From assembly GCA_015055705.1 (NCBI GenBank), contig SVHR01000003.1, positions 1 to 37,323 of the forward strand: 37,323 bases of DNA. The letters run 5' to 3'. A program made the translations under genes and the position numbers. The DNA is from Clostridiales bacterium. GTDB taxonomy: Bacteria; Bacillota; Clostridia; Christensenellales; Pumilibacteraceae. A model generated the notes under the pieces. The model made no database searches. It saw nothing but the letters and a program-made list of their open reading frames with translations, and was not told the origin of the DNA. How positions within the stretch are numbered: position 1 is the first letter of the stretch; each line of letters starts with the position of its first letter. Positions 16,989 through 25,958 of this stretch are shown here, piece by piece.

Positions 16989-18029
16989 TTAGCTTTGTTG
17001 TTCCTCTAAGCTTTGTGACAGCTCCTTTTGCTCGTTGGCAAACGCTTGAGCCTCGCGCTTGTCCTTTTTGGACACTTGGTACGTCTTTTCGTCGGGATAG
17101 TTGATTACAACCTGCGGGAATGCAATATCTATTCCGTTTTCGGTAAGCAGCTTGCGATACTCGCGGTTCATATCTCTTTCCACCTGAAATCTGTCGTCCT
17201 CTAAGCACTTAGCAACGATTTTGATAGTAACGTTTGAGTCCTTAAACATACATACGCCCTTGTAGTACGGGCCCTCCTTGATGGCGGGGATGTTCTTTGC
17301 AATTTTGTCGAAGTTGTCCTTTAGAAGATTTTCTACCACCTCAACGGGAACGGTGTACGGAAAGTCACAGTCCACAACGGCAAGCGAAAGCTCACGGGAT
17401 AGGTTGATAACGTCACCGATGGCGCTGTTGTTGATAATTTTGATATTGCCTGCCGCATCAAGAATCTTGGTGGAGCGAATGCCGATTTCGACAACCGTAC
17501 CTCTAAAATCGTTTATGGTTATAATTTCACCTACGTGGTACTCGTCCTCGAAGATGATGAAAATACCTGCGATAATATCGGCAATCAGCGGCTGTGCGCC
17601 AAGACCAACGACAAGCGTCAGCACGCCGACTGACGCAACGAGCGCCGCCGTATCCACGCCGCAAGCACGAAGAATAAGAATGATTATAGCTATTGCGCAG
17701 GCGTATTTTACAAAGCCGTCAAGCAACGTAAGAACGGTTTTTGAACGGTTGCTTTTTTTCATTCTTGCGCCAAAGAGCAGTCGTATAATTCGGCATACCG
17801 CGTACACGATTACTATGTAAATCAAGCTGTTAATCAATACGGGAACGTGTGTTTTTAGGGACACCAGCGTGCTTTTAACGTCCCACACATTATCGCTCAT
17901 CCAGCCTGCAAACGCCGAATCGGGCAAGGCAAGCTCGGAAACCAAGCAGCCTACCACCACCAACAGAAAGAGCGCAAGCACACAAAGCTCAATAATAAGC
18001 AAGGTTTTTTTCTTCGAAGTTTTATTCAT
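16989..18029 (-). CDS. MscS-family small-conductance mechanosensitive channel
   Basis: ACGVDTAALVASVGVLTLVVGLGAQPLIADIIAGIFIIFEDEYHVGEIITINDFRGTVVEIGIRSTKI. ATG at 18029 preceded by GGAGGAC. Confidence 0.94.
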   Translation of the reverse strand: MNKTSKKKTLLIIELCVLALFLLVVVGCLVSELALPDSAFAGWMSDNVWDVKSTLVSLKTHVPVLINSLIYIVIVYAVCRIIRLLFGARMKKSNRSKTVLTLLDGFVKYACAIAIIILILRACGVDTAALVASVGVLTLVVGLGAQPLIADIIAGIFIIFEDEYHVGEIITINDFRGTVVEIGIRSTKILDAAGNIKIINNSAIGDVINLSRELSLAVVDCDFPYTVPVEVVENLLKDNFDKIAKNIPAIKEGPYYKGVCMFKDSNVTIKIVAKCLEDDRFQVERDMNREYRKLLTENGIDIAFPQVVINYPDEKTYQVSKKDKREAQAFANEQKELSQSLEEQQS

Positions 18030-19809
18030 AGATGTCCTCCATTTCCAAGTAGAATATTTCCGATATTTCAAGCGTTGACGTACCCTTATAGCTGCCTATT
18101 GATTCGAGGTATTCCTTATGCGGGTCAGCGTACAAATACAAGGTTACGTATTCCAGCGCGTCGCTGAATTGTACCGAAGCGGAATACGAGTAATCCTCCT
18201 CGCTGTACACAAAGCTGCTTTCCGTCAGGGTGATTTCCTCGCCGTTCGAGCCGACAAGCCGCACGTTGCTTAGGTCTAAGCTATTGGCGTAGTCGTATAT
18301 GGTAAGTTCTACCGCGTTGTCTAAGATCGTGGCTATGTACTCGGCGGATATGTTAGATTCGTTAACTGCACCGGACGGGTAAACGGAGTATATCGAATAC
18401 TGAATTCCGTTCAGATCAAAGCAAATGTCGTAACGCAGAGGGTACGTCGTGTTGGGCAGGTTTTCCGCCCTCATTACAGGCTCGGTGTATCTAAACCGAT
18501 AATCGCCCAGCATTACTTGATAATATAGCTCCTCGTGATCCGTTTGGAATTGGGTAGTCGTATAGAAGTTTACTGTTCCGTCCTCGTTGTACGTAACCGC
18601 TACCTCGCCGGGGTTTGTGTACGAAAAGTCGTACTCGTAGTCGGTTTGCAGCGATGTGTCTACCGTAACCGTGCGGCTGTCCAAAACAGGTGTGCCGTTT
18701 TCATCCGTTAGGCATACGGTATAGCTTAATTCGCCCTCCTCCGAATAGTACAGCGTATAATAGCTGTCGTAAATTTCTTCCAAAATATCTTCGCCGCCAA
18801 GCGCGTCACCCGATATGCTTATGTGCGTTGCGCCCCTTGAAATAGCCCTGTAATAAAAGACGATGTTACCATCCGTCAGTCTAACGGTGACGTCCAAATC
18901 AAGCGAGCTGTCAAAGGTGTGGCTGTACGGCTCGTATTCTATAATGCTTTCTCCGCCCGTTGTGTTCAAAATTGTAGCTGTGGGGGTGACAGTCATCGAG
19001 GTAGTGTATTCGCTAACCGTCAGCCTAACGTAGCCTTTAGAAATATCGGACGGAGAGAGCGTGATTATCTCCGCCTCTTGACCGTCGTATGCGGTGGCAA
19101 GGCTGAGAACGATGTTTTCGTCCAAATCCTCGGCGGCAAAGCTTATATCAATTTTGTTAAGCCCCACCACGCTAACGCCCAAAACGGTAAAATCGGGCGG
19201 CGTGATTGGCGGCACGGGCGGTGCGTTTGGCTGCTGCTCGACGTGCTCGTCTGTTTGAAATTTTGTTCTAAAATGCGTTATGTCGCCAAGCGAGCTATCG
19301 TGACTGACAAACGAAAGCGTGTATTCCCAGCTTGGCTTTAGTCCGTCCACTCTGCCGCTATACGTGCCGTTTTCCTCAACCTGCTGCAAAACGCTTTCCT
19401 CGTTGGTGGTGCTTATTACTATCGAGTAGTTGCCGTCCTCGGCAAGATCGCCCACCGTCATTTCGTATTCTACGTAGTCGCTGCCTGCGTCAAGACTGAC
19501 AAGCTCCACCTTAGGCGGGGTGGTGGCAATCGTTGACACTACGGCGACAGCGGCAATGGCTACCGTTGCCGTTGTGGCAACGCTCTTTATCGTATTAAAC
19601 AGCTTGTCCATAATGGTCTTAGCGCCGTCACCGTTGGATTTTGCATTCTTTTTGGTTTTTTGCAGGGTGGTGGCTTCCTGACCTAAGTGGGCAAGCTCGT
19701 TGCCGATTTCGTTTTCCTCGATGGGCTTTTTGTATATTTCGGCAGGAAAATGCCTATATTCGCTTATGTGGTTATGTTCTTTGGCGTTATAAAACTCACC
19801 GCTGTTCAT
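18022..19809 (-). CDS. Membrane-anchored protein with predicted extracytoplasmic beta-sandwich (FN3/Ig-like) domains
   Basis: Charged N-terminal ~80 aa, single TM (VATTATVAIAAVAVVSTIA), then repeated Tyr/Thr/Ser-rich domains (YEMTVGDLAEDGNYSIVISTTNE...GLKPSWEYTLSFVSHD). Overlaps the mscS start by 8 nt (ATGAATAA). Confidence 0.6.
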   Translation of the reverse strand: MNSGEFYNAKEHNHISEYRHFPAEIYKKPIEENEIGNELAHLGQEATTLQKTKKNAKSNGDGAKTIMDKLFNTIKSVATTATVAIAAVAVVSTIATTPPKVELVSLDAGSDYVEYEMTVGDLAEDGNYSIVISTTNEESVLQQVEENGTYSGRVDGLKPSWEYTLSFVSHDSSLGDITHFRTKFQTDEHVEQQPNAPPVPPITPPDFTVLGVSVVGLNKIDISFAAEDLDENIVLSLATAYDGQEAEIITLSPSDISKGYVRLTVSEYTTSMTVTPTATILNTTGGESIIEYEPYSHTFDSSLDLDVTVRLTDGNIVFYYRAISRGATHISISGDALGGEDILEEIYDSYYTLYYSEEGELSYTVCLTDENGTPVLDSRTVTVDTSLQTDYEYDFSYTNPGEVAVTYNEDGTVNFYTTTQFQTDHEELYYQVMLGDYRFRYTEPVMRAENLPNTTYPLRYDICFDLNGIQYSIYSVYPSGAVNESNISAEYIATILDNAVELTIYDYANSLDLSNVRLVGSNGEEITLTESSFVYSEEDYSYSASVQFSDALEYVTLYLYADPHKEYLESIGSYKGTSTLEISEIFYLEMEDIYE

Positions 19810-19963
19810 AGGCATCCTCCTTGATTGTAATCTTTGTCATTATAACACGGTTTTTGTAAAAAATCAATAGGTTTAGAAAAATTTTTATTATCAGAGTGGC
19901 AACAATATATAAGGCGATATGGCAGTAGAAGGTGAAATTCATAGTTGTCCGCGTTTTTGGGGC

Positions 19964-19992
19964 TTGCAATTTTTTGCTAAGCGTGCTATAAT
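19964..19992 (+). promoter_or_regulatory. sigma-A-type promoter upstream of adenine deaminase
   Basis: TTGCAA (19964-19969), 17 nt, TATAAT (19987-19992). Confidence 0.75.
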
Positions 19993-20022
19993 ATTGTAAA
20001 TAAACAGCAAAAGGGGGCGGAA

Positions 20023-21624
20023 ATGAATAAAAAGCTATTGGACGTTGCGGCAGGCAGGGTAAAGGCGGACACGGTAATAAAGCAAGCGCGGTACCTTAAC
20101 GTTTATACGGGCGAGGCTTTGTGCGGCGACATTGCAATCGTGGACGGCTATATTGCGGGCATTGGCGAGTACGAGGGAAAAAGAACTTATTTTGCCGATG
20201 GTCTTGTCGTCCCCGGGTTTATTGACGGGCACGTTCATATCGAAAGCTCGATGACGCTCCCAAGAAGCTTTGCCGCCGAGGCATTCAAGCACGGTACGAC
20301 TACCGTGGTTTGCGACCCGCACGAAATTGCTAACGTGGCAGGGGTATACGGTATAAGGTTTATGATTGACGACAGTCGTGGAGGGGATGTGGACTTTAAG
20401 TTTATGCTCCCCTCGTGCGTGCCTGCAACAAGCCTTGACCAAAGCTTTTGCACCCTTTCCGCCGCTGACCTTGCTCCACTATACAAGGACAAAAGCGTAA
20501 TCGGGCTTGCCGAGGTTATGGACGCATTTGCGGTTATTCGCGGCGAAGATGCCGTTCTTGACAAAATAGACCGTGCGACAAGGCTTGGCAGGGCGGTGGA
20601 CGGACATGCTCCCTGTCTTGGCGGCAAGGAGCTTTGCGCTTATGTTGCGGCAGGCGTAAAATCCGATCACGAATGCACCACTATGGACGAGGCGATGGAG
20701 AAGCTTCGCCTTGGTCAGTTTGTTATGATTCGCGAGGGAACGGCGGCGCACAACCTCGAGGCGCTGGTGGGGCTTGTTGATAGATATTACGACAGATGTA
20801 TGTTCGTCACGGACGATATGCACCCCGAGGTGCTTATACAAAAGGGACATATCGACCGCATTATTCGCAAGGCTGTGGCGCTTGGGGCAGATGCGGTTAA
20901 GGCAATAACCGCGGCAACACTTACGCCTGCAAGATATTTTGGGCTTACCGACCGTGGAGCAATAGCCCCGGGATTGCGTGCCGACCTCGCTGTTTTGGAC
21001 GAGGAGCTGTTTGTCAAGGCGGCATTTAGCGGCGGTAAGAAGCAAAAAAGCAAGGTACGTGATTGGGATTTTGATACATTTATGGTGTCGCCCATCACAA
21101 AAGCCGACCTCGACTGCGGCAAAAAGGAAGTGTTGGGCATTGTAAAGGGTCAGCTTCTTACCGACGACTGCGGCACCGCGGATGGCGTGGACGGCTCGCG
21201 CGATATAGTCAAGCTGTTTGCCGCCGAACGCCATCACGGCACGGGCCACAAGGCGGCGTGCTACCTTAAGGGGTACGGCATAAAAAAGGGCGCGGTAGCA
21301 ACGAGCATAGCTCACGACTCGCACAATATAATTGCGGCAGGCTATGACGAGTCAATCGTCCTTGCCGTAAACGAGCTTATAAGGATAGGTGGCGGAATAG
21401 TGGTAACGGACGGCGAGAGAATGATGTCCCTGCCGCTTGAAATAGGCGGTATTATGACGGCGCGTCCGTGTGGGCAAGTCGCAGAGCAGCTTGAAGAAAT
21501 TAAGCGCTTTGCATTTAGTCTTGGGGTAAACGAGGGCGTGGATCCGTTTATGACGCTTTCCTTTTTGAGTCTGCCCGTTATACCCAAGGTAAGATTGCTG
21601 CCAAGTGGCGTGGTGCGAATGTAG
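20023..21624 (+). CDS. ade: Adenine deaminase
   Basis: PGFIDGHVHIESSMTLPRSFAAEAFKHGTTTVVCDPHEIANVAG...DGHAPCLGG...IAHDSHNIIAAGYDE...GGGIVVTDGERMMSLPLEIGGIM. Confidence 0.95.
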   Translation: MNKKLLDVAAGRVKADTVIKQARYLNVYTGEALCGDIAIVDGYIAGIGEYEGKRTYFADGLVVPGFIDGHVHIESSMTLPRSFAAEAFKHGTTTVVCDPHEIANVAGVYGIRFMIDDSRGGDVDFKFMLPSCVPATSLDQSFCTLSAADLAPLYKDKSVIGLAEVMDAFAVIRGEDAVLDKIDRATRLGRAVDGHAPCLGGKELCAYVAAGVKSDHECTTMDEAMEKLRLGQFVMIREGTAAHNLEALVGLVDRYYDRCMFVTDDMHPEVLIQKGHIDRIIRKAVALGADAVKAITAATLTPARYFGLTDRGAIAPGLRADLAVLDEELFVKAAFSGGKKQKSKVRDWDFDTFMVSPITKADLDCGKKEVLGIVKGQLLTDDCGTADGVDGSRDIVKLFAAERHHGTGHKAACYLKGYGIKKGAVATSIAHDSHNIIAAGYDESIVLAVNELIRIGGGIVVTDGERMMSLPLEIGGIMTARPCGQVAEQLEEIKRFAFSLGVNEGVDPFMTLSFLSLPVIPKVRLLPSGVVRM

Positions 21625-21691
21625 GCGAGTCGCATTTCGCGTATACGTATAGCAGCTTTTGAGCAAATTTACTTTTATGGAGAACAAAATT

Positions 21692-22522
21692 ATGTACGAT
21701 ACTATAATAATCGGCGGCGGCCCCGCAGGAATGACGGCGGCGCTGTACCTGCTTAGAGCAGGTAAAAGGGTATTGCTTTTTGAGGGCAATAAAATGGGCG
21801 GAACGCTGGCTCGGCTCAAAAAAATAGTTAACTTCCCGGGCAGTATTAGCGACGACGGCGCAGAAATCGCCGCGCGTATGGAGAATCAAATCAAAACGCT
21901 TGGCGCAGAAATAATTTTCGAGTTTGCAGTAGGTGTTCGTAAATCAGAGGACGGCTTTGTCGTTCGTACCATGCAAGAGCAGTTTTTTGCAAAAACCGTT
22001 ATTTACTGCGGCGGCGTTCAGCGCAACAAGCCCGAAAGCGAAAAGAAATTCAAGGGTAGCGGCATAAGCTATTGTGCAGTTTGCGACGGAGGCTTCTTTA
22101 GGGACAAGGTCGTTGCAGTTATTGGCGATGGCGAGGCGGCTGTTCGTGACGTAAGCTACCTTTTGCCGCTGTGCAGCAAGGTTTATCACGTATATACCGT
22201 GTCCCCCGCGGACGGTGCCGTGGGTGTAAAGGGCAAGGTGTCCGAGTTCGTGGGCGACGTCACCCTTAGCGCCATCAAGGTGGGCAGTCGGCTTATCGAG
22301 GTTGACGGCGCGTTTATCGCTATGGGCGGCGTGACCGAGGGGCTTATCAAGGGGCTGGAGCTAAAGGACGGCTTGATTGTTGCGGATAGGGGCAGGACAA
22401 ATATCGACGGCTTTTACGCTATCGGGGACTGCGCCTACGGCAGTATGCGACAGGTCGTTTCGGCTTGCTACGAGGGTGCGCTTGTAGCGGAGGATATAGT
22501 GGGCGGACAATCCCGCAGTTAG
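21692..22522 (+). CDS. FAD-dependent oxidoreductase, thioredoxin-reductase-like
   Basis: MYDTIIIGGGPAGMTAALYLLRAGKRVLLFEG, redox motif CAVCDGG, C-terminal GFYAIGDCAYGSMRQVVSACYEGALVAEDI. Confidence 0.9.
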   Translation: MYDTIIIGGGPAGMTAALYLLRAGKRVLLFEGNKMGGTLARLKKIVNFPGSISDDGAEIAARMENQIKTLGAEIIFEFAVGVRKSEDGFVVRTMQEQFFAKTVIYCGGVQRNKPESEKKFKGSGISYCAVCDGGFFRDKVVAVIGDGEAAVRDVSYLLPLCSKVYHVYTVSPADGAVGVKGKVSEFVGDVTLSAIKVGSRLIEVDGAFIAMGGVTEGLIKGLELKDGLIVADRGRTNIDGFYAIGDCAYGSMRQVVSACYEGALVAEDIVGGQSRS

Positions 22523-22531
22523 CGTTGCTAA

Positions 22532-22560
22532 CAGCACCCTTAGGCATTAGGGTGCTTTTT
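22532..22560 (+). terminator. Intrinsic terminator
   Basis: AGCACCCT-taggcatt-AGGGTGCTTTTTAA directly after the reductase ORF. Confidence 0.7.
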
Positions 22561-22578
22561 AATCACAAAAGGCTTAGT

Positions 22579-22642
22579 AGTTGCGCAACAACAGTATATT
22601 TAGCAGACTGCGCTCGCCGCGCCCAAAATCAATCTATGATTG
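22579..22642 (+). repeat. Dispersed mini-hairpin repeat, copy D
   Basis: GTTGCGCAACAACAGTATATTTAGCAGACTGCGCTCGCCGCGCCCAAAATCAATCTATGATTG. Confidence 0.85.
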
Positions 22643-22745
22643 TACTTTTTTTATGCGCTAAAAAAAGTACGCAAAAAAAGCGTTGGGGACACTTTCGCGA
22701 ATGTGTCCCCAACCCCCCGCAACGCGTTTTCGCTTACAGCGAAAA
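22642..22745. repeat. Cluster of strong hairpins
   Basis: GTACTTTTTTTA-tgcgc-TAAAAAAAGTAC (22642-22670), TTGGGGACAC-tttcgcgaat-GTGTCCCCAA (22683-22712), TTTTCGCT-tac-AGCGAAAA (22727-22745). Confidence 0.8.
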
Positions 22746-23032
22746 AAATAAGGTTGGGGTAGAGCATAACTCAAACATTGTTTCTGCGCAAGATAGGGTA
22801 ATTTGGCGAAAAAAGCAGTTTGCGCCCAAAAAGAAGCTATGCTTCCACCCAAAAACAAGCTTTAATTGTGCGAGAGTACGGCTTGCTATGAATTTCGACA
22901 AGGTTCGAGAAAGTAGAACAGCGTGTTATCACAAAAAACAAATTTTGCTTGTAAGAGAGCGATTAGCTATAACAATCGACAAAAAATTTGGTCAGTCGTG
23001 GCGTTAGCTACCCAAAAACAAGCTTCGCTTGC

Positions 23033-23061
23033 TTGCAATTTTTTGAAAAATATGGTATAAT
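23033..23061 (+). promoter_or_regulatory. sigma-A-type promoter upstream of the ankyrin-like gene
   Basis: TTGCAA (23033-23038), 17 nt, TATAAT (23056-23061); AGGAGAACG before the ATG at 23103. Confidence 0.75.
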
Positions 23062-23102
23062 AACTACACAAAGCGACATATAAGGTAGAAAGGAGAACGA
23101 TT

Positions 23103-23879
23103 ATGCCCAAAAGTCAGGCGGAGTTGTTTGCCAAAGAAATTCAAAAGGAGCTAAACAAAAGCTTTATAGAGCTATGCAAACGCAAAAGCGGCGGCTTGCT
23201 GCTTGCGGACGTTGACGCTGTCGTAGCGCAGGGCGCGGACATCACGGCATCGGGCTGTAAGGCTATGTATCTTGCTGTAAAAAACCGCAACTTTGCGCTT
23301 ATTGACTACCTTATAGAGCGCGGAATTTTGGATAGCCCCCTTGCCCGAGGCTACCTTGCGGCAATGTGTGAGTTTGGCGAGTTCGCAAAAATCGAGTCCG
23401 AGTTCTTTGCCCGTATCGACAAGGCAATCGAGCTTACGGGCTTCAGCCCCGACTACCTCGCGCCGTACGTCAACACCTCGTTCGTGCACGGCGAGCAGGA
23501 CAAGGCGCTTATGCTGGACAAAAAGTACCCGATATCGAGGACGGAGCTTGTTGGACTGCTGTACGGCCGTATAATCTTCGAGATGGTGGAGGCCGACCTC
23601 GTTGACGGTCTTGCCATTGTAAACGGCTATCGCGACTGGATAGACGAAAAATCGTTTGGCGAAGCAATCAGCTCGGGCAATGCAAAGGTAATCAGGTATA
23701 TGTTAGAGCGCAAACAGCTTACTCCGCCCATCGGCGCAGTAACGGACGCAATCTTTCACGGCTATAAGGAGGCATTGGACCTAATCGAAATCGAGCCTAA
23801 TCCGTACTACCGCAAGGTTGCCGCATCCGCTAAGGACAGCACCATGACCGAGTATCTAAAGGGTAGGGGAATTATATAA
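23103..23879 (+). CDS. Ankyrin-repeat-like / alpha-solenoid protein, function unknown
   Basis: 258 aa with ankyrin-like units (ASGCKAMYLAVKNRNFALIDYLIERGI; EKSFGEAISSGNAKVIRYMLERKQL). Repeats are degenerate. Confidence 0.6.
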   Translation: MPKSQAELFAKEIQKELNKSFIELCKRKSGGLLLADVDAVVAQGADITASGCKAMYLAVKNRNFALIDYLIERGILDSPLARGYLAAMCEFGEFAKIESEFFARIDKAIELTGFSPDYLAPYVNTSFVHGEQDKALMLDKKYPISRTELVGLLYGRIIFEMVEADLVDGLAIVNGYRDWIDEKSFGEAISSGNAKVIRYMLERKQLTPPIGAVTDAIFHGYKEALDLIEIEPNPYYRKVAASAKDSTMTEYLKGRGII

Positions 23880-23890
23880 ATGTCAAAAAC

Positions 23891-23929
23891 AAAAGGACGG
23901 CTATGCGTTTTTTGCACAGCCGTCCTTTT
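23891..23929. terminator. Bidirectional intrinsic terminator
   Basis: AAAAGGACGGCT...AGCCGTCCTTTT between convergent genes. Confidence 0.75.
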
Positions 23930-23972
23930 TTGGTCGGTTTTTTTGCTTCAAATGCAGGTAGCTGACAAAATT

Positions 23973-24260
23973 TCAGCGCCAGTACCTATCAAGCATTCGC
24001 TGCATATTTGCTCTGCCTACGGGGTTTGCGGTATGAAGCGCGATTGGATAAAGCGTGCCCCTCTCGCACAGCCAGTCCAGCAGCTTGATTCCGTCCCCGC
24101 CGTCCCCGTAATAGTCGCCAAGGTCGTGATCGCAGTCGATAACCTCAATATTCTCGCCATTGCTTTCGGCGACAATAACCGTCGATATTGCCGCATTTAC
24201 GCTTTTTGCAAGCACGTACCCGTGCGGCGCGGGCCGTAAGTCGTCCAACCAAATTTTCAT
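23973..24260 (-). CDS. Cyclic-phosphate-processing receiver-like (cREC) domain protein
   Basis: MKIWLDDLRPAPHGYVLAKSVNAA...IEVIDCDHDLGDYYGDGGDGIKLLDWL...IALHTANPVGRANMQRML. The ATG at 24260 replaces the long ORF-track start. Confidence 0.75.
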   Translation of the reverse strand: MKIWLDDLRPAPHGYVLAKSVNAAISTVIVAESNGENIEVIDCDHDLGDYYGDGGDGIKLLDWLCERGTLYPIALHTANPVGRANMQRMLDRYWR

Positions 24261-24265
24261 AAGGC

Positions 24266-25123
24266 TTACCTTTTGTATATAGGCAAAAGCATGCGGGTTG
24301 CGGCCTTGTACTCGGCAAAGCCCTCGCGCCTTGAATTTCTTCGGTCGGCAAGCGGAATGCTGACAAGCAAGAACATAAGTGTGTTGATAAGCGCGCCCGC
24401 CGCAAGATACCACATGGACGGCATCACGGACACGAAAGCTATTGCTACGCCCCACCACATAAGAATTTCGCCGAGGTAGTTGGGGTGGCGCGAATATTTC
24501 CACGTTCCCGTGCGAATAAAGCCGCCTGTCTTTGCCTTGCGGAACTTGTGCATAAGGTAGTCGGACGTTCCCTGCAAGGTGACTGCTCCAAGCGAGATTA
24601 CAAATCCGATTACTGTGCCGACGTTAAGGGTGGGTGCATAAATAAAGGTATATACTACCGGCAGGATGCAGGCGTAAACCACGAGTGTGGGAAACAAGTG
24701 AATGCCCAAAAGGTTAATAACGGGATAAAACGCCTTGGTCTGCTGCTTTAGCATAGTGTATCGCCAGTCCTGATGGTACATGCTCATAAAGGTGTACGCC
24801 CAGTTTGCGGTAAGGCGCGTTCCCCAAATGCAAACGGCAATAAGCGGCAGAATATGTACGGCGGTAAGCTCAGGCGCGGCAACTGCGTACGCAACTACGA
24901 TTACGATAGGTGCAACGCTCCAGTACGGGTCGTAGACGGACGCGTTGTTGAAGATTACGCTAAATATAAAGGTAACAACCGTTGCGATAATATCGGCAAC
25001 AAGCAAGGACAGCCACGGCTCAAACGGTAGATATGTGTAGCTGATTATTCCTGCCACACCTGCCACGACATAGATAAGTGCAATCAGCAAAAAGCTGAAT
25101 GCACGATTTTGTAAAAGCTTCAT
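24266..25123 (-). CDS. DUF1295 / steroid-5-alpha-reductase-like integral membrane protein
   Basis: Multi-TM; GFIRTGTWKYSRHPNYLGEILMWWGVAIAFV is the ICMT/SRD5A-type C-terminal motif. Confidence 0.88.
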   Translation of the reverse strand: MKLLQNRAFSFLLIALIYVVAGVAGIISYTYLPFEPWLSLLVADIIATVVTFIFSVIFNNASVYDPYWSVAPIVIVVAYAVAAPELTAVHILPLIAVCIWGTRLTANWAYTFMSMYHQDWRYTMLKQQTKAFYPVINLLGIHLFPTLVVYACILPVVYTFIYAPTLNVGTVIGFVISLGAVTLQGTSDYLMHKFRKAKTGGFIRTGTWKYSRHPNYLGEILMWWGVAIAFVSVMPSMWYLAAGALINTLMFLLVSIPLADRRNSRREGFAEYKAATRMLLPIYKR

Positions 25124-25136
25124 TTTTGTGCCCCCG

Positions 25137-25682
25137 TTAGTCAAATTTTTGGTCAAAAACCATATTTACGTAGTGGTTTAGCTCTTTATACATTTGCGTG
25201 TCTGACAGGTCGCGCGCTAGCTCTGCCACGACCTCGCGGTAGTACCATTCGGTTTGTCTTGGGCTACCCTTAAAGCGCGACCAAATGTTTGCGCCCACCA
25301 CTCTAAGGTCGGCGTAAATGCTTTTTATGTTGGCAAGCTTGTCCGCGCACAGCAGCTGTCTTGCCCCAAGCGGGTGAGTCTTTAGTGCGGCTAAGGCGTT
25401 TTCCTTGCGCTGAGTCCAGGTTAGACTCTTGTCCTCGGTGTCGCTTGCCACAAGCTCGGCAACCTCGCGCCCAAACAGCGTTTCGATATCGGATAGAGTG
25501 GTTTCCGTGTCCTCCACGGTGTCGTGCAGAACGCCTGCGATTTGTACCTCTTGGCTGCAGCCGTTGCTTGCAAGTATATGCAATACCTCCATGGGGTGAA
25601 CTATGTACGGCGTGTCTGTTCCCTTGCGGTATTGGTTGCGGTGCTTGATGGCTGCGTATTCTATTGCTTTGTGTAGTTGCAT
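25137..25682 (-). CDS. HD-domain phosphohydrolase, SpoT/MESH1-like (putative small alarmone hydrolase)
   Basis: MQLHKAIEYAAIKHRNQYRKGTDTPYIVHPMEV...AGVLHDTVEDTETTLSDIETLFG...DKLANIKSI. Confidence 0.88.
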   Translation of the reverse strand: MQLHKAIEYAAIKHRNQYRKGTDTPYIVHPMEVLHILASNGCSQEVQIAGVLHDTVEDTETTLSDIETLFGREVAELVASDTEDKSLTWTQRKENALAALKTHPLGARQLLCADKLANIKSIYADLRVVGANIWSRFKGSPRQTEWYYREVVAELARDLSDTQMYKELNHYVNMVFDQKFD

Positions 25683-25796
25683 ACAGTACTCCTTTGGCGG
25701 TTGTTGCCGTTAGCCTATCTATTATAGCACGCAAAACTCAATTTGTAAAGAGGAAAAATTTTGTTTTTTATAATGAAAAATTTTTCGTCGCGACTA

Positions 25797-25902
25797 AATT
25801 CAAGCTTTGCTTGTTTCAGCGCAAAATAGGCATATTTAGCTTTCCCACGCTCGCCGCGCCCAAAAAGAAGCTTTGCTTCCGCCCAAATTCAAGCTTCGCT
25901 TG
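25797..25902 (+). repeat. Dispersed mini-hairpin repeat, copy E
   Basis: AATTCAAGCTTTGCTTGTTTCAGCGCAAAATAGGCATATTTAGC...CACGCTCGCCGCGCCCAAAAAGAAGCTTTGCTTCCGCCCAAATTCAAGCTTCGCTTGG. Confidence 0.85.
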
Positions 25903-25923
25903 GAAATTTTTACAAAAAGAGTA

Positions 25924-25952
25924 TTGCTATTTGGAAAAATATGTGATATAAT
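25924..25952 (+). promoter_or_regulatory. Putative sigma-A promoter of the glycogen operon
   Basis: TTGCTA (25924-25929), 17 nt, TATAAT (25947-25952); -10 ends 6 nt before the glgB ATG. Confidence 0.6.
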
Positions 25953-25958
25953 AGGACT

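Noticed and set aside
19816-20022. Purine riboswitch upstream of adenine deaminase
   Set aside because: Did not find the conserved purine-aptamer core; only a plain promoter is visible.
20479-21324. 281-aa minus ORF
   Set aside because: Antisense to adenine deaminase, with composition typical of shadow ORFs.
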